Positions 24,320 to 33,833 of a DNA stretch of 58,878 nucleotides are shown in pieces. Numbering within the stretch: position 1 is the stretch's first letter; every line of letters starts with the position of its first letter. Made by a program: the position numbers and the translations under genes. This stretch comes from Streptomyces pseudovenezuelae (GTDB taxonomy: Bacteria; Actinomycetota; Actinomycetes; Streptomycetales; Streptomycetaceae), in assembly GCF_029892565.1 (NCBI RefSeq), contig NZ_JARXVH010000033.1:1-58878 (forward strand), read 5' to 3'. The notes under the pieces are model-generated. The model worked only from the letters and a program-made list of their open reading frames with translations. It was not told the DNA's origin and ran no database searches.

Positions 24320-25174
24320 CTAGTCGCTCGGCATCTGATCGAAGTGTTGGCTGGCGGTGAGGATGAGGTCTCGGACAGCGGTGCCGTAGACCGCCGATTG
24401 CTTCAAGAGGGCGAAGGCCTTGGCGTAGAGCTCGATCTCTCGGGGCTGCGTGACGGAGAACTCCGCCGAGTAGGTCTCAACAAGGACGAGCTTGTCGTCG
24501 AACATCGAGAAGGAGTTGCCGGGCCAGATACCGATGGGGGCGGAGCGCGGGATGATGCCCAGGCTCAGGCGGGGCAGTCGCATCACCGCCAGCAGTCGGT
24601 CGAGCTGCCCCTTCATCACCTCCGGTCCTCCGAAGTTCGTGTAGAGCGCCTGCTCGCCGAGCACGACGTTGAAGATCCGGTTGCCTCGGTACAGGTACTG
24701 CTGTCGTTCCAGCCGCTTGGCGGTGGCGGCTTCCGCGTCGTCGGGAATCTCGTAGTAGTCGACGACCTGGCGGAAGGTCTCCGCCGCGTACTCCGCGGTC
24801 TGGAGGGTTCCCCACACCAGCGTCGGGTGCCAGATGCGGAAGACCTTGGTCTTGGCGTAGACCGGCAAGGCCTTCTTCTGCCGCTGCTCCGCACCGGTCT
24901 GAAACTGCCGGCGCCACTCAAGCCACAGCTCATCGATGTGGCGGACCGTGGCGATCAGGTCGGCGAGGTGCTCTTGCCTGTCGGTCTTCATGCACCAGGT
25001 GCGGATGTCATCTTCGCTGGGGTTCTGCTTGCCGTTCTCCAGCCGGGAGACCTTCGACTCCGCCCACCCGGTGGCCACGGCGAATGCCCGACCGCTCGCG
25101 AACCCCGCATCCTTGCGGAATCCACGTAGCCGGGCACCCAGTGCCTCTCGTGCTTCTTGTGCTTGGTTGCTCAC
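24320..25174 (-). CDS. XRE regulator with DUF5753 (Scr1-like) domain
   Basis: 284 aa. The N-terminal HTH is 'GFASGRAFAVATGWAESKVS' followed by 'RLENGKQNPSEDDIRTWC'. The rest is the DUF5753 effector domain ('IWHPTLVWGTLQTAEYAAET', 'QQYLYRGNRIFNVVLGEQAL', 'LGIIPRSAPIGIWPGNSFSM'). GTG 25174 starts 7 nt after the DUF6879 stop, so translation is probably coupled. With the DUF397 gene downstream it makes a standard Streptomyces regulatory cassette controlling development or secondary metabolism genes; the targets here are unknown. Confidence 0.88.
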   Translation of the reverse strand: MSNQAQEAREALGARLRGFRKDAGFASGRAFAVATGWAESKVSRLENGKQNPSEDDIRTWCMKTDRQEHLADLIATVRHIDELWLEWRRQFQTGAEQRQKKALPVYAKTKVFRIWHPTLVWGTLQTAEYAAETFRQVVDYYEIPDDAEAATAKRLERQQYLYRGNRIFNVVLGEQALYTNFGGPEVMKGQLDRLLAVMRLPRLSLGIIPRSAPIGIWPGNSFSMFDDKLVLVETYSAEFSVTQPREIELYAKAFALLKQSAVYGTAVRDLILTASQHFDQMPSD

Positions 25175-25181
25175 TGACGGG

Positions 25182-25706
25182 TCAGGGCTTGTACTCGGCG
25201 TGTGGGATGGCGTCGGCCCAGAGCAGGTCGCGCGCACGGATGCAGGCGGCCACCGTGTCAGGGTCCTCGACGATCTCTGACCCGAGGACGCGGCCCTCCG
25301 GATCGAAGTGACCGACTGCAAGGAGACGGTCGTCGTACAGCCACCAGTCGTTGCCGTCCAGGGGGAAGGTGACGGCCTCGGGCAACCGGTGTCGCGGTAG
25401 CCATCGGATGTCCTCGCCGGCCTCGATGTTGAGGTGGGTCAGCGAGTGCTCCCATCCGACGTACTCGGAGTGTGGCTCCGTGATGACTCGGACACGTCGC
25501 ACGGTCTTGCCTTCACCCGTGACGCGCTTCATCAGCGTCATCCACAGGTCGAGCCACGCGTAGTCGTCGGGCTCGCCCCGCTGCCACCTGGCGTACGGCG
25601 TGTCTTCGACGGGAGATCCGTAGTCGTCCCGCAGCTCCAGGTGGAAGGCGTCACGCTCGAAGCTGCGGAACAGCTCGTCACGCTGTGCGGGGGTGATCAG
25701 GTCCAC
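25182..25706 (-). CDS. DUF6879 family protein
   Basis: 174 aa: 'VDLITPAQRDELFRSFERDA', 'HLELRDDYGSPVED', 'RVRVITEPHSEYVGWEHSLT', 'EDIRWLPRHRLPEAVTFPLD', 'DWWLYDD' and 'CIRARDLLWADAIPHAEY'. This matches a family commonly encoded just before DUF5753-type regulators. GTG 25706 has an excellent GGAGGAGAG. It overlaps the upstream gene by 29 bp. No catalytic motif is evident; a partner or ligand-handling role with the regulator is inference from linkage. Confidence 0.82.
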   Translation of the reverse strand: MDLITPAQRDELFRSFERDAFHLELRDDYGSPVEDTPYARWQRGEPDDYAWLDLWMTLMKRVTGEGKTVRRVRVITEPHSEYVGWEHSLTHLNIEAGEDIRWLPRHRLPEAVTFPLDGNDWWLYDDRLLAVGHFDPEGRVLGSEIVEDPDTVAACIRARDLLWADAIPHAEYKP

Positions 25707-25975
25707 TGCTCTCCTCCAGTAGGGCCATGATCGAGGACTTGGGGACCTCGATGCAGGTCTCATAGTCGGGCATGCGCATCTGGCTCAGGGCTTCAGGATC
25801 GTGCATTTCCGGGCCTTGGAGTACGCATGTTCCCTGTTCCGTGACGAGCATGATCGGGGCGGTGAACTTCCTGATCTCGCCGGACAGTTGGCCGTCCTTG
25901 GTCAGGTGCTCGAACAGCTCGGTCGGCACCTCTACGGCGGTCTGTCCTTCCGGTACGTCGAGCTGTGCGAGTGCG
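25678..25975 (-). pseudogene. 5'-truncated first gene of the regulator operon
   Basis: Only the last ~97 codons remain ('DVPEGQTAVEVPTELFEHLT', 'RKFTAPIMLVTEQGTCVLQG', 'MPDYETCIEVPKSSIMALLE'), ending at TGA 25678-25680 inside the DUF6879 gene. The upstream part is replaced by the antisense of an IS5 transposase at about 25975, so the gene and its promoter were removed by that event. Family not recognised. Confidence 0.5.
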
Positions 25976-26478
25976 TGTGTGGACGGCTCCCACATCCGTG
26001 CGAAAAAAGGGGAGCCGACACCGGTCCGTCGCCGGTCGGCCGGCGAAAGACAGGCAGCAAGCACCACCTGATCTGCGACGGACGAGGCACCCCGCTCAAG
26101 GTCGTCACCACCGCGGCCAACGTCAACGACGTCACCCAGACCCTCGCCCTCGTCGACGGCATCCCGCCCGTCGCAGGCCGCCCCGGCCGGCCGCGCCACC
26201 GCCCCGACTCGCTCCTGGGCGACAAGGGCTACGACTCCAACGCCCACCGCGAACAGTTGCGTCAGCGGCGGATTCTGCCGGTCATCTCCCGCAAGGGCGC
26301 CCCGAACATCAAGGGCCTGGGAAAACTCCGCTACGTCGTCGAGCAGACCTTCGCCCTGCTCCACCAGTTCAAGCGCCTCGCCGTCCGCTGGGAACGCCGA
26401 ACCGAACTCCACGACGCATTCGTCTCTTTGGCCTGCGGCCTCATCTGCTGGAGGAGGCCGCAGAAGGCCCGATCATGA
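25976..26478 (+). pseudogene. IS5-family transposase, 5'-truncated and frameshifted
   Basis: The DDE residues are present: 'VDGSHIRAKKG', 'LLGDKGYDSNAHREQLRQRR' and 'LRYVVEQTFALLHQFKRLAV'. Between the first motif and 'ADTGPSPVGRRKTGSKHHL' the frame changes at an A6-G4 run near 26005-26014 (one G short). The N-terminal ~100 residues are absent. Its left edge truncates the regulator operon on the other strand. Confidence 0.7.
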
Positions 26479-27045
26479 TCGTGTTACGAGCTCATAGCCC
26501 GTCAGTCGCATCAGCGATTGAGTGAGACGCCGAGTGTTCGTCCGTCTCGCTCCACCTGAGGTAACTGTCCCTGTCTCCTGCGAATTGGCCCCTGTCTCAG
26601 ACGATCTGGTCCGTTGGCCCTGATGTCCTGGCTCAGACACCAGCCGCAAAGTAGCGGGGGATCACGTACTCACCGCGGTGGCCAGCTGCTGGCGCAGCGC
26701 CGGGCTGACCCGCTCGGTGGCATGGACGGAGGGCCGATCGCTTGGCGTGGCACCTGCCATCCGGTTTAGGTGCGCGCGGGCGTCCTCGTCGAGGCGCACC
26801 GCTCGTCCGCCGACGGCGTGACGGTCCGGCTGTAACCCCAGGTCACTGAACTCCAGGTCAAGCCCGTTGAGACCCAAGTCGGCCTGTAGTGCGTAGGCAC
26901 CAGGACACGTGAGCAGCTGGTCGGGCTGCACCAGGGAAAGACGGCGACGGGGAACGATGCCCGGCCGGGGCGCCGGAGGGAAGTGTGGGAGACGCGTGAA
27001 TCCCGCGCATTCCCCTTGCCCTGCGGCGTCTGGAGTGATCAACAA
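26479..27045. other. About 560 bp without a convincing gene
   Basis: Between the IS5 remnant and the MmpL gene. It contains repeated short CTGTCTC / GGCTCAGACA motifs at 26570-26640, perhaps IS debris. A minus-strand frame at 26662-27045 is open but matches nothing known to me and has no ribosome binding site. The MmpL promoter should lie near its right end. Confidence 0.3.
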
Positions 27046-29295
27046 GTGGCAACAATTCTTTACCGGATCGGACGGTGGGCCTTCCGGCGGCGCCGGCGCG
27101 TGCTTCTTCTGTGGCTGGGTGCCCTACTGCTGGCCGTTGCCGCCGCCGCCATGGCGCCGGCCGGGGAGGAAGAGGAACTCTCCATGCCCGGTACCGAGTC
27201 GCAGAAGGCGTTCGACCTGCTGGACGAGCGCTTCCCCCAGAGCAACTCCCAGGGTGCCGAAGCCCGTTTGGTGTTCCAGGCCCCGGACGGGCAGCGGGTT
27301 ACGGCCAGGGAGAACAAGGCGGCCGTCGAGGACACGCTCGGCTCACTGGACGGGGACGATCAGGTCGCCTCGGCCACCGACCCCTATGAGACCGGCGCTG
27401 TCAGCGAGGACGGCACCATCGCCTACTCCACCGTCACCTACACCGCGGACGCCGTCGACCTGACCGAGCAGACGAAGAGCGCCCTGGAGGACGCCGCGAG
27501 CCAGGCCCGGGACGCGGGCCTGACCGTGGAGATCGGCGGCTCGGCCCTGGATTCGGAAGAGGAACCGGGCGGTACGACGGAGATCGTGGGCGTGGTCGTC
27601 GCGGCCGTGGTCCTTGCCCTCGCCCTCGGGTCGCTGGTCGCGGCCGGACTGTCGCTGCTGACCGCCTTCGTGGGCGTGGCCATCGCCTTCGGCCTGATCA
27701 CCGCGCTGGCCGTTCCGCTGGGCCTGACCTCCACCGTCGCCATTCTGGCGCTGATGCTCGGGCTGGCGGTCGGCATCGACTACGCACTCTTCATCACCTC
27801 GCGCTTCCGCGACGAACTCGCTGAGGGCAGCGAGCCGGAGGAGGCCGCCGGCCGGGCAGTGGGCACGGCCGGATCCGCCGTCGTCTTCGCCGGCGCGACC
27901 GTCTTCATCGCCCTGGTCGGGCTGGGGGTCGTCGGAATCCCCGAACTCACCAAGATGGGCTTGGGCGGCGCGGGCGCCGTGGCCCTTGCCGTACTCGTCG
28001 CACTCACCCTGGTCCCCGCGCTGTTCGGCTTCTGCGGCCGGCGGATACTCTCCCGCGCCGTCCGCAGGGCCACCCGGCCGGGAAGGAAGCTCCCGCACCC
28101 GGTGCCCACCGCGGCCGGCCGGCCTGGGCTCGGCACCCGCTGGGCGCGGTTCGTGCTGCGCCGGCCGGGAGCCGTGCTGATGATCGCCGTACTCGGTCTC
28201 GGCGCCGTCGCCCTACCGGCGCTGAGCCTCGAACTCGGCCTGCCCGGAGACGAGTCCAAGTCGGTGGAGACCACCGAGCGCCGCGCCTACGACCTGCTGT
28301 CAGAAGGCTTCGGCCCCGGCTTCAACGGCCCGTTGACCGTGGTCGTGGACACGTCTGAGTCGGCGGACGAGGACACCCGCGCCACCACTGACCAGGTCGT
28401 CAGGACCGTACGGGGAGTGGACGGCGTCGCGTCGGTCGGTGATCCGGTTCTCAGCCGGACCAAGGACACAGCCGTCCTCACCGCCGTCCCGCAGACCGCG
28501 CCGAACAGTGGTGAGACCAAGGACCTGGTGCACGCGATCCGGAGCGCGGTCACCGGTATCGAGGCCGACAGGGGCGCCGCCGTCCTGGTGACCGGCACCA
28601 CCGCGATGAACATCGACATCTCCGAAGCGATGTCCGACGCCCTCATCCCCTATCTGACCGTGGTCATCGGCCTGGCGGTGCTCCTGCTGATGGTGGTCTT
28701 CCGCTCGATCCTGATCCCGGTCAAGGCCGCGCTCGGCTTCCTGCTGTCGGTGGGTTCCGCCTTCGGCGTCCTCGTCGCTGTCTTCCAGTGGGGCTGGGCG
28801 GCAGACCTGGTCGGCATCGAACAGACCGGACCGGTCATGTCGCTGATGCCGATTCTCATCATCGGAATAGTGTTCGGCCTCGCCATGGATTACGAGGTCT
28901 TCCTCCTCACCCGGATGCGGGAGGCCTACGTCCGTGGCGCGTCCCCCGACGAGGCGATCGTCAACGGTTTCCGGCACAGCGGACGTGTGGTGGCCGCGGC
29001 GGCGATCATCATGATCAGCGTGTTCGCCGGATTCATCGGGATGAGCAGTCCGACCATCCAGACGATGGGCGTCGGCCTGGCCTCCGCCGTCGCCTTCGAC
29101 GCCTTCGTGGTCCGGATGGCGATCGCACCCGCGGTCCTGGCACTGCTCGGCCACCGGGCCTGGTGGCTGCCTCGTATCCTGAACCGTGTGTTGCCGAATG
29201 TGGATATCGAGGGTGAGGCACTGAGCAGGCGAGTCCCGGCGTCCGCGACCGAGTCGGACGCAGCGGTGCGGCGGCTCCCCATCGGCCGGGACTGA
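27046..29295 (+). CDS. MmpL-family RND transporter
   Basis: 749 aa, about 12 membrane helices in the RND duplication: one N-terminal helix, a large extracellular loop, a five-helix bundle with 'LMLGLAVGIDYALFITSRFR', then the second half with 'IVFGLAMDYEVFLLTRMREA'. The Asp-Tyr pairs in these motifs are the proton-relay residues of MmpL proteins. It would export a lipid or hydrophobic compound using the proton gradient. GTG 27046 has GGAG 10 nt upstream. It is followed after 7 nt by a histidine kinase gene, so transporter and two-component system form one operon. Confidence 0.9.
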   Translation: MATILYRIGRWAFRRRRRVLLLWLGALLLAVAAAAMAPAGEEEELSMPGTESQKAFDLLDERFPQSNSQGAEARLVFQAPDGQRVTARENKAAVEDTLGSLDGDDQVASATDPYETGAVSEDGTIAYSTVTYTADAVDLTEQTKSALEDAASQARDAGLTVEIGGSALDSEEEPGGTTEIVGVVVAAVVLALALGSLVAAGLSLLTAFVGVAIAFGLITALAVPLGLTSTVAILALMLGLAVGIDYALFITSRFRDELAEGSEPEEAAGRAVGTAGSAVVFAGATVFIALVGLGVVGIPELTKMGLGGAGAVALAVLVALTLVPALFGFCGRRILSRAVRRATRPGRKLPHPVPTAAGRPGLGTRWARFVLRRPGAVLMIAVLGLGAVALPALSLELGLPGDESKSVETTERRAYDLLSEGFGPGFNGPLTVVVDTSESADEDTRATTDQVVRTVRGVDGVASVGDPVLSRTKDTAVLTAVPQTAPNSGETKDLVHAIRSAVTGIEADRGAAVLVTGTTAMNIDISEAMSDALIPYLTVVIGLAVLLLMVVFRSILIPVKAALGFLLSVGSAFGVLVAVFQWGWAADLVGIEQTGPVMSLMPILIIGIVFGLAMDYEVFLLTRMREAYVRGASPDEAIVNGFRHSGRVVAAAAIIMISVFAGFIGMSSPTIQTMGVGLASAVAFDAFVVRMAIAPAVLALLGHRAWWLPRILNRVLPNVDIEGEALSRRVPASATESDAAVRRLPIGRD

Positions 29296-29302
29296 GCCGG
29301 CC

Positions 29303-30628
29303 ATGACGAACACGGGTGGCGGTGGCCCGCGACCACGCGGCACGTGGTGGCGGGAGGGAGCGATCACGGCGACGGCGTTCGCGCTCTGTCTGCTCGGCGG
29401 CGTGGTGCGGGCCGACGACAAGCCGCTGTCTCCGCCGTCCGCCGCCGCCTACCTCATCGCCGTGGTGTCCTGTGCCGTGCTGCCGGTGCGGCACAGGACG
29501 CCCCTGGCCGCCATGGCGGTCACGACCGTCTGCGGCATGCTGGTCGCGCCGTCGGGTCTCCTGCTGAGCCCGCTCATCGTGGCCCCCGCCGTGATCACCG
29601 CCTACTCGCTCGCCGTGCGCGTGGAACAGCGCGTGGCAACCACGGTGGTGCTCACCTCCACGGCGCTGCTGAGCGCCTCGACCCTCCCGTTCGGGACCAA
29701 CTCGTGGCAGGACGCCAGCAGGATCGGAGCGGTCGCGGCGTTCCCGCTGGTGGCCGGCGTACTCGGTCACTCGGCGCAGAACCGGCGGGCCTACCTGGCG
29801 GCTGTGGAGGAGCGGGCCTGGCAGGCCGAGAAGAGCCGGGACAGCGAGGCGCGCCGGAGAGTGGCCGAGGAACGGGTGCGCATCGCCCGGGAACTGCACG
29901 ACCTCGTGGCCCATCAGATCACCCTGGCCAACGCGCAGGCCACGGTCGCCGCCCACCTCTTCGACGTCCGCCCGGAGCAGACCCGCAGGAGCCTGAAGGA
30001 GCTCGTCGAGACCACGAGCGCCGCGCTGGACGACCTGCGGGCCACGGTCGGTCTGCTGCGTCAGTCCGGGGACACTGCCGCGCCCGCCGAACCGGCGCCC
30101 GGGCTGTCCCGGCTTCCCACGCTCCTGGAGTCCTTCCGCCGCGCGGGTCTGGAGGTGTCGGTGCACCAGGAGGGCACGGCCAGGCCGCTGCCGCCGGGAG
30201 TGGACCTCACCGCCTACCGCATCGTCCAGGAGGCACTGACCAACGTGACCAAGCACGCCGGTACCGGTAGCGCCCGGGTGCGCCTCGCCTGGAACCGCGA
30301 TCGCGTGACCATCACCGTCGCCGACGACGGAGGCGGCGCCCGTATGGCGCCGACCGCGTCCACGGGACCGATTGCGTCCGCGGCGGCGGACCGACCACCC
30401 GGCTATGGTCTGATCGGGATGCGTGAACGTGCCACGGCGGTCGGGGGACACCTCTCTGCGGGCAGGCGCCCGGAGGGCGGCTTCCTCGTCTCCACCCAGC
30501 TACCCGTCCCGCCCGTCAAGTACACGACGCGTACGACTGACGAAGCAGCAACCATCGAGGGGCGAATGGCCGACGGAGCGACAGACGACGAACGAACGGG
30601 CGACGGAGAGGCCGGGGATACGCCGTGA
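29303..30628 (+). CDS. Sensor histidine kinase (NarL/DesK type)
   Basis: 441 aa. About five membrane helices occupy residues 15-160 ('AYLIAVVSCAVLPVRH', 'LIVAPAVITAYSLAV'). A coiled segment and the HisKA_3 domain follow with phospho-acceptor His199 in 'RIARELHDLVAHQITLA'. The C-terminal ATPase has the N box 'EALTNVTKHAGTG', 'VADDGGG' and 'GYGLIGMRERATAVGGHL'. It would autophosphorylate in response to an envelope signal and pass phosphate to the RR encoded next; the two genes overlap by GTGA (30625-30628). Confidence 0.92.
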   Translation: MTNTGGGGPRPRGTWWREGAITATAFALCLLGGVVRADDKPLSPPSAAAYLIAVVSCAVLPVRHRTPLAAMAVTTVCGMLVAPSGLLLSPLIVAPAVITAYSLAVRVEQRVATTVVLTSTALLSASTLPFGTNSWQDASRIGAVAAFPLVAGVLGHSAQNRRAYLAAVEERAWQAEKSRDSEARRRVAEERVRIARELHDLVAHQITLANAQATVAAHLFDVRPEQTRRSLKELVETTSAALDDLRATVGLLRQSGDTAAPAEPAPGLSRLPTLLESFRRAGLEVSVHQEGTARPLPPGVDLTAYRIVQEALTNVTKHAGTGSARVRLAWNRDRVTITVADDGGGARMAPTASTGPIASAAADRPPGYGLIGMRERATAVGGHLSAGRRPEGGFLVSTQLPVPPVKYTTRTTDEAATIEGRMADGATDDERTGDGEAGDTP

Positions 30629-31311
30629 CGCTCCGGGTGCTGCTCGCCGACGATCAGGCCCTCCTGCGCGGGGCCTTCCGGATGCTTCTCGACACCGCCG
30701 ACGACATCACCGTGGTCGGCGAGGCCACCGACGGCAGGGAGGCGGTGAGACTCACCCGGGAGCTGCGCCCGGACGTGGTGATCATGGACATCCGTATGCC
30801 CGAGGTGGACGGTCTCACCGCCACGTCGGAGATCTGCGCGGACCCGGAACTACGTGCCAGTCGCATCCTGATCCTTACCACGTACGAGACCGACGAGTAC
30901 GTCGCTCAGGCGCTGCGCGCGGGGGCCGGCGGCTTCATCGGCAAGGGCATCGGAGCCGAGGACCTACTGGACGCCGTGCGTACGATCGCCGACGGCGACA
31001 CTCTTCTGTCCCCAGCTGCGACCCGCTCATTGGTCGCCCGTTTCCTGGCCACACCGGACGCGCCGCACCACCCCGAACAGCTCGCCGTGCTCACGCCGCG
31101 CGAACGCGAGATGGTGGCTCTGGTCGCGACCGGTCTGTCCAACCAGGAGATCGCCGAGCGGATGTTCCTCAGCCCCTTCACCGTCCGCGCCCACGTGCAG
31201 CGCTCCATGACGAAGCTGGAGGCTCGCGACAGGGCCCAACTCGTCGTCATCGCCTACCGGACTGGCCTGGCCCACGCCGCCCCCGACGGCGGCGCCGACC
31301 GCCTTTCGTAG
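30625..31311 (+). CDS. Response regulator (NarL/FixJ family)
   Basis: 228 aa. The receiver domain has the acidic pocket 'LADDQALLRGAFRM', phospho-acceptor Asp55 in 'VVIMDIRMPEVDG', Thr in 'ILILTTYETDEYV', and Lys in 'GFIGKGIGAEDL'. The LuxR-type HTH is 'LTPREREMVALVATGLSNQE' with 'AERMFLSPFTVRAHVQRSMT'. GTG 30625 overlaps the kinase stop. Its likely target is its own operon, including the MmpL pump. Confidence 0.93.
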   Translation: MTLRVLLADDQALLRGAFRMLLDTADDITVVGEATDGREAVRLTRELRPDVVIMDIRMPEVDGLTATSEICADPELRASRILILTTYETDEYVAQALRAGAGGFIGKGIGAEDLLDAVRTIADGDTLLSPAATRSLVARFLATPDAPHHPEQLAVLTPREREMVALVATGLSNQEIAERMFLSPFTVRAHVQRSMTKLEARDRAQLVVIAYRTGLAHAAPDGGADRLS

Positions 31312-31356
31312 TCCGATACCGGGGACCCTTCGGCGGCTCCTGGTTAAAGACCAAGC

Positions 31357-31809
31357 TCAGCGCAGCAGTACCCCGAAGACCGTGTCGAAGAACGGCTTGA
31401 AGGCCTTGGCGGACCGCTCGGTCCGGGAGGAGATCAGCGTCCCTTCCCAGGCGTTGAGCAGGAATGCGGCGAGCGTTGCCGGGTCCTGTCCGGCTGACAC
31501 CTGGCCCGCCGCCTGGGCGTCCGCAACCGCGCACGTCAGGCATTCGGCCCAGAAGGCGAAGCCCTCCCGGAGCGCCTCCCGGATGATCTCGCTGTGATCG
31601 CTGATCTCGTTGGCGAAGTCGCCGAACAGGCAACCCCGCAGGAACTGCTGGTCGAGCTGGCCGTCCCGGAGGAACTCGAAGTGCCGGCGGAGCCGGATGA
31701 GCGGGTACACCGAGGAGTCCCTGAGGTCCTCGAGCCGCAGACTCGAGCCGTACCGCTCCAGCGCGATGACCGCCAGTGCCTCCTTCGACGGGAAGTGGTT
31801 GTACGACAC
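31357..31809 (-). pseudogene. TetR regulator lacking its DNA-binding domain
   Basis: The frame starts within the end of the TetR helix-turn-helix ('YNHFPSKEALAVIALERYGS') and keeps the whole ligand-binding domain ('RGCLFGDFANEISDHSEIIR', 'FLLNAWEGTLISSRTERSAK', 'FFDTVFGVLLR'). The first ~45 residues with the DNA-recognition helix are gone. The break at about 31800 coincides with the start of the truncated methyltransferase on the other strand. Confidence 0.7.
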
Positions 31810-32407
31810 GGTCGCGGTTAACTATGCCGACCAAATACGCGAGGCTCTGGCCGAGAAACCGTATCTTCGGGCGACTCTGACGTTGTTCGCAGACTTGGTC
31901 CACGCCGCTGGCGGCGGACCGGTGGCGGACGTGGGCTGCGGGCCTGGACAGGTCACCGCTCACCTCCACGAGCTGGGTGTGGATGCTTTCGGCATTGACC
32001 TTTCCCCCGTGATGATCGATGTCGCTCGGCGTGACCACCCTCGCCTGCGGTTCGAAGTGGGCTCGATGACGGACCTCGCCCTCACCGATGTTTCGGTCGC
32101 CGGCCTGCTCGCATTTTGGTCGGTGATTCACATCCCCGACGAGGCCGTCCCCACGGTCTTCGGGCACTTCCGGCGGGTGTTGCGTCCCGGCGGATCACTT
32201 CTGCTCGGCTTTCACGTCGGCAACCAGTCAAGGCTGAAGACCCAGGGCTACGGCGGTCGCCCGATGAACGTTTACGTCCACCGCCGCCAGCCTGACAAAG
32301 TGGCGGCCTGGCTACGCGATGCCGGGTTCACGGTCGAGGCTCAGATACTGCTCGACCCCGACGACAGCGTTCCAGGGGCGGTCCTTTTCGCGCGCCGTCA
32401 GTCCTAG
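31799..32407 (+). pseudogene. Class I SAM methyltransferase, 5'-truncated
   Basis: About 202 codons: 'YDTVAVNYADQIREALAEKP', motif I 'PVADVGCGPGQVTAHLHELG', acidic 'FGIDLSPVMIDVARRDHP', 'FEVGSMTDL', 'LLAFWSVIHIPDEAVPTVFG' and 'VLRPGGSLLLGFHVG'. Only the first ~10-15 residues seem missing. A TTG at 31799 with GGGAAG upstream could by chance restore a start, so a slightly shortened enzyme is not excluded. The left edge abuts the broken TetR gene. It would methylate a small molecule. Confidence 0.6.
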
Positions 32408-32643
32408 CCCCGTCAGTGGTCCGGCTGCCGCCGACCACATTCAGAGGCTGGTGCGGGTGAGGTGGCTGAGGATGCGCGGGACGGTGGAGAGGCTGGTGTC
32501 GGCGGTCATCATGCGGCAGGCCGTGGCGCCTGGTCCGGATCCGCCCGGTTCACGTCGTCCCGTCGTCAGTGCGGCGATCCGCGCAGTCGACATGGCCCGG
32601 TGGGGCCATTGCCGTCAACCGGAGGTGCCATCACCTTCCGCCG

Positions 32644-33546
32644 TCACCCGGCCGCCCGTGCCGAGGAGACCGCCGCGCGGGCCGCGCGTTCGACCGCCGC
32701 AATGCCGCCCGTCATCGACACGTTGCCGTCGGAGAGAACCGCGACGAGGTAGTGGTGTGTTCCCGAGGTCACCTGTCCGACGCTGTTGATGTCCCACAGT
32801 CCGGTGGTGCTGCGTTGCAGCCAGCCGTTCTTGAGCGCCCATCCGGAGTCGGAGGCCGCAGAGACGCCCCAGGACTGTCCGGCGGCGATGCGGGTCATCA
32901 GCGTACGTATGTAGTTCCGTGACGTCGTGGTCAGTGCGGGCTCGCTTGCGGACGTGGTCCCGCCATCGGCGAACACTGCGCGCAGCAGGCGGATCTGGTC
33001 GGTCACGGTGGTGCGCGTGAGTCCCCACTTGCCGCCGGCCCCGCCCACGGTCGAGGACAGGCCGAGGCGCTTGTTCACCGCTTCCAGGCCGGGCGCCAGG
33101 CCGATCCGCCGCCAGAGCGCGTTCGCCGCGTCGTTGTCGCTGCGCTCGATCATCGCCTCGGCCTGGGTGCGCTCCTGCTGGGTGAGGCCATGTCCGGCGT
33201 CCTGGGCTTGGAGGAGCAGCACGGCGAGGATGTCGACCTTGATGATGCTGGCCGTGTCGTAAGGAATGTCCTTCCCACGCACCTGCGGATTCCGGGCGGG
33301 GTGGTCCAAGTCCAGCACGGCGGTCGTCACGCGCGCCTCGTTCGTCACAGGCGCCTGTGTGGTCCTGGCTCCGGAGCGCTCCGCCGTCTCGGTGACGGCT
33401 GCCGCGCCCGGACCCACAGTGCCTGCCGCGAGGAGGATGGTCACGGAGCCGGTGAGGAGAACCGCGCAGAGGCCTGCACGCCTGCCGCGTCGGCCGTGCG
33501 TGCTCGCACTGCGCGTGGTCGGTCGGGGATTCGGGCGGTATGGCAT
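32644..33546 (-). CDS. Secreted class A beta-lactamase-fold serine hydrolase
   Basis: 300 aa with a Tat-like or Sec signal ('THGRRGRRAGLCAVLLTGSV'). Active-site motifs are S-x-x-K in 'DTASIIKVDILAVLL', S-D-N in 'IERSDNDAANALW', and K-N-G in 'SGWALKNGWLQR' where true beta-lactamases have K-T/S-G. This suggests a penicillin-binding or lactamase-like hydrolase of uncertain substrate outside the cell. ATG 33546 is the start closest to the signal peptide. Confidence 0.8.
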   Translation of the reverse strand: MPYRPNPRPTTRSASTHGRRGRRAGLCAVLLTGSVTILLAAGTVGPGAAAVTETAERSGARTTQAPVTNEARVTTAVLDLDHPARNPQVRGKDIPYDTASIIKVDILAVLLLQAQDAGHGLTQQERTQAEAMIERSDNDAANALWRRIGLAPGLEAVNKRLGLSSTVGGAGGKWGLTRTTVTDQIRLLRAVFADGGTTSASEPALTTTSRNYIRTLMTRIAAGQSWGVSAASDSGWALKNGWLQRSTTGLWDINSVGQVTSGTHHYLVAVLSDGNVSMTGGIAAVERAARAAVSSARAAG

Positions 33547-33833
33547 GGGGCCTCGGCAGTTCGGGGGCGGGGGCACAGACCTGCGAACGTAGACGAGGTG
33601 GCGGTTCCGTGACGTGACCGGTGTCACGAAAAAGCTCTCATTGCATGGTTTGTGAGGATAACTACAACTCCTGGACCGCCCAGGATCGGCATGATCGTCC
33701 ACACCATCAACGGGAACTCGTCGAGAAGCCCGGGACGCCAGCCTCCACCTCTCCAAAACCCTCCCGGATGACCTCGCAGGTCTCCGCCGAACTCCCTTAA
33801 GACAACCCCAGTTTCCCCGGGCTTTTAGACCGC

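Noticed and set aside
26662..27045. Minus-strand frame of 127 codons
   Set aside because: No ribosome binding site, no family similarity, and it overlaps the likely promoter region of the MmpL gene.
28300..29421. Minus-strand open frame of 373 codons antisense to the MmpL gene
   Set aside because: It is His/Arg/Asp-rich, without domain similarity, and mirrors conserved plus-strand MmpL motifs.
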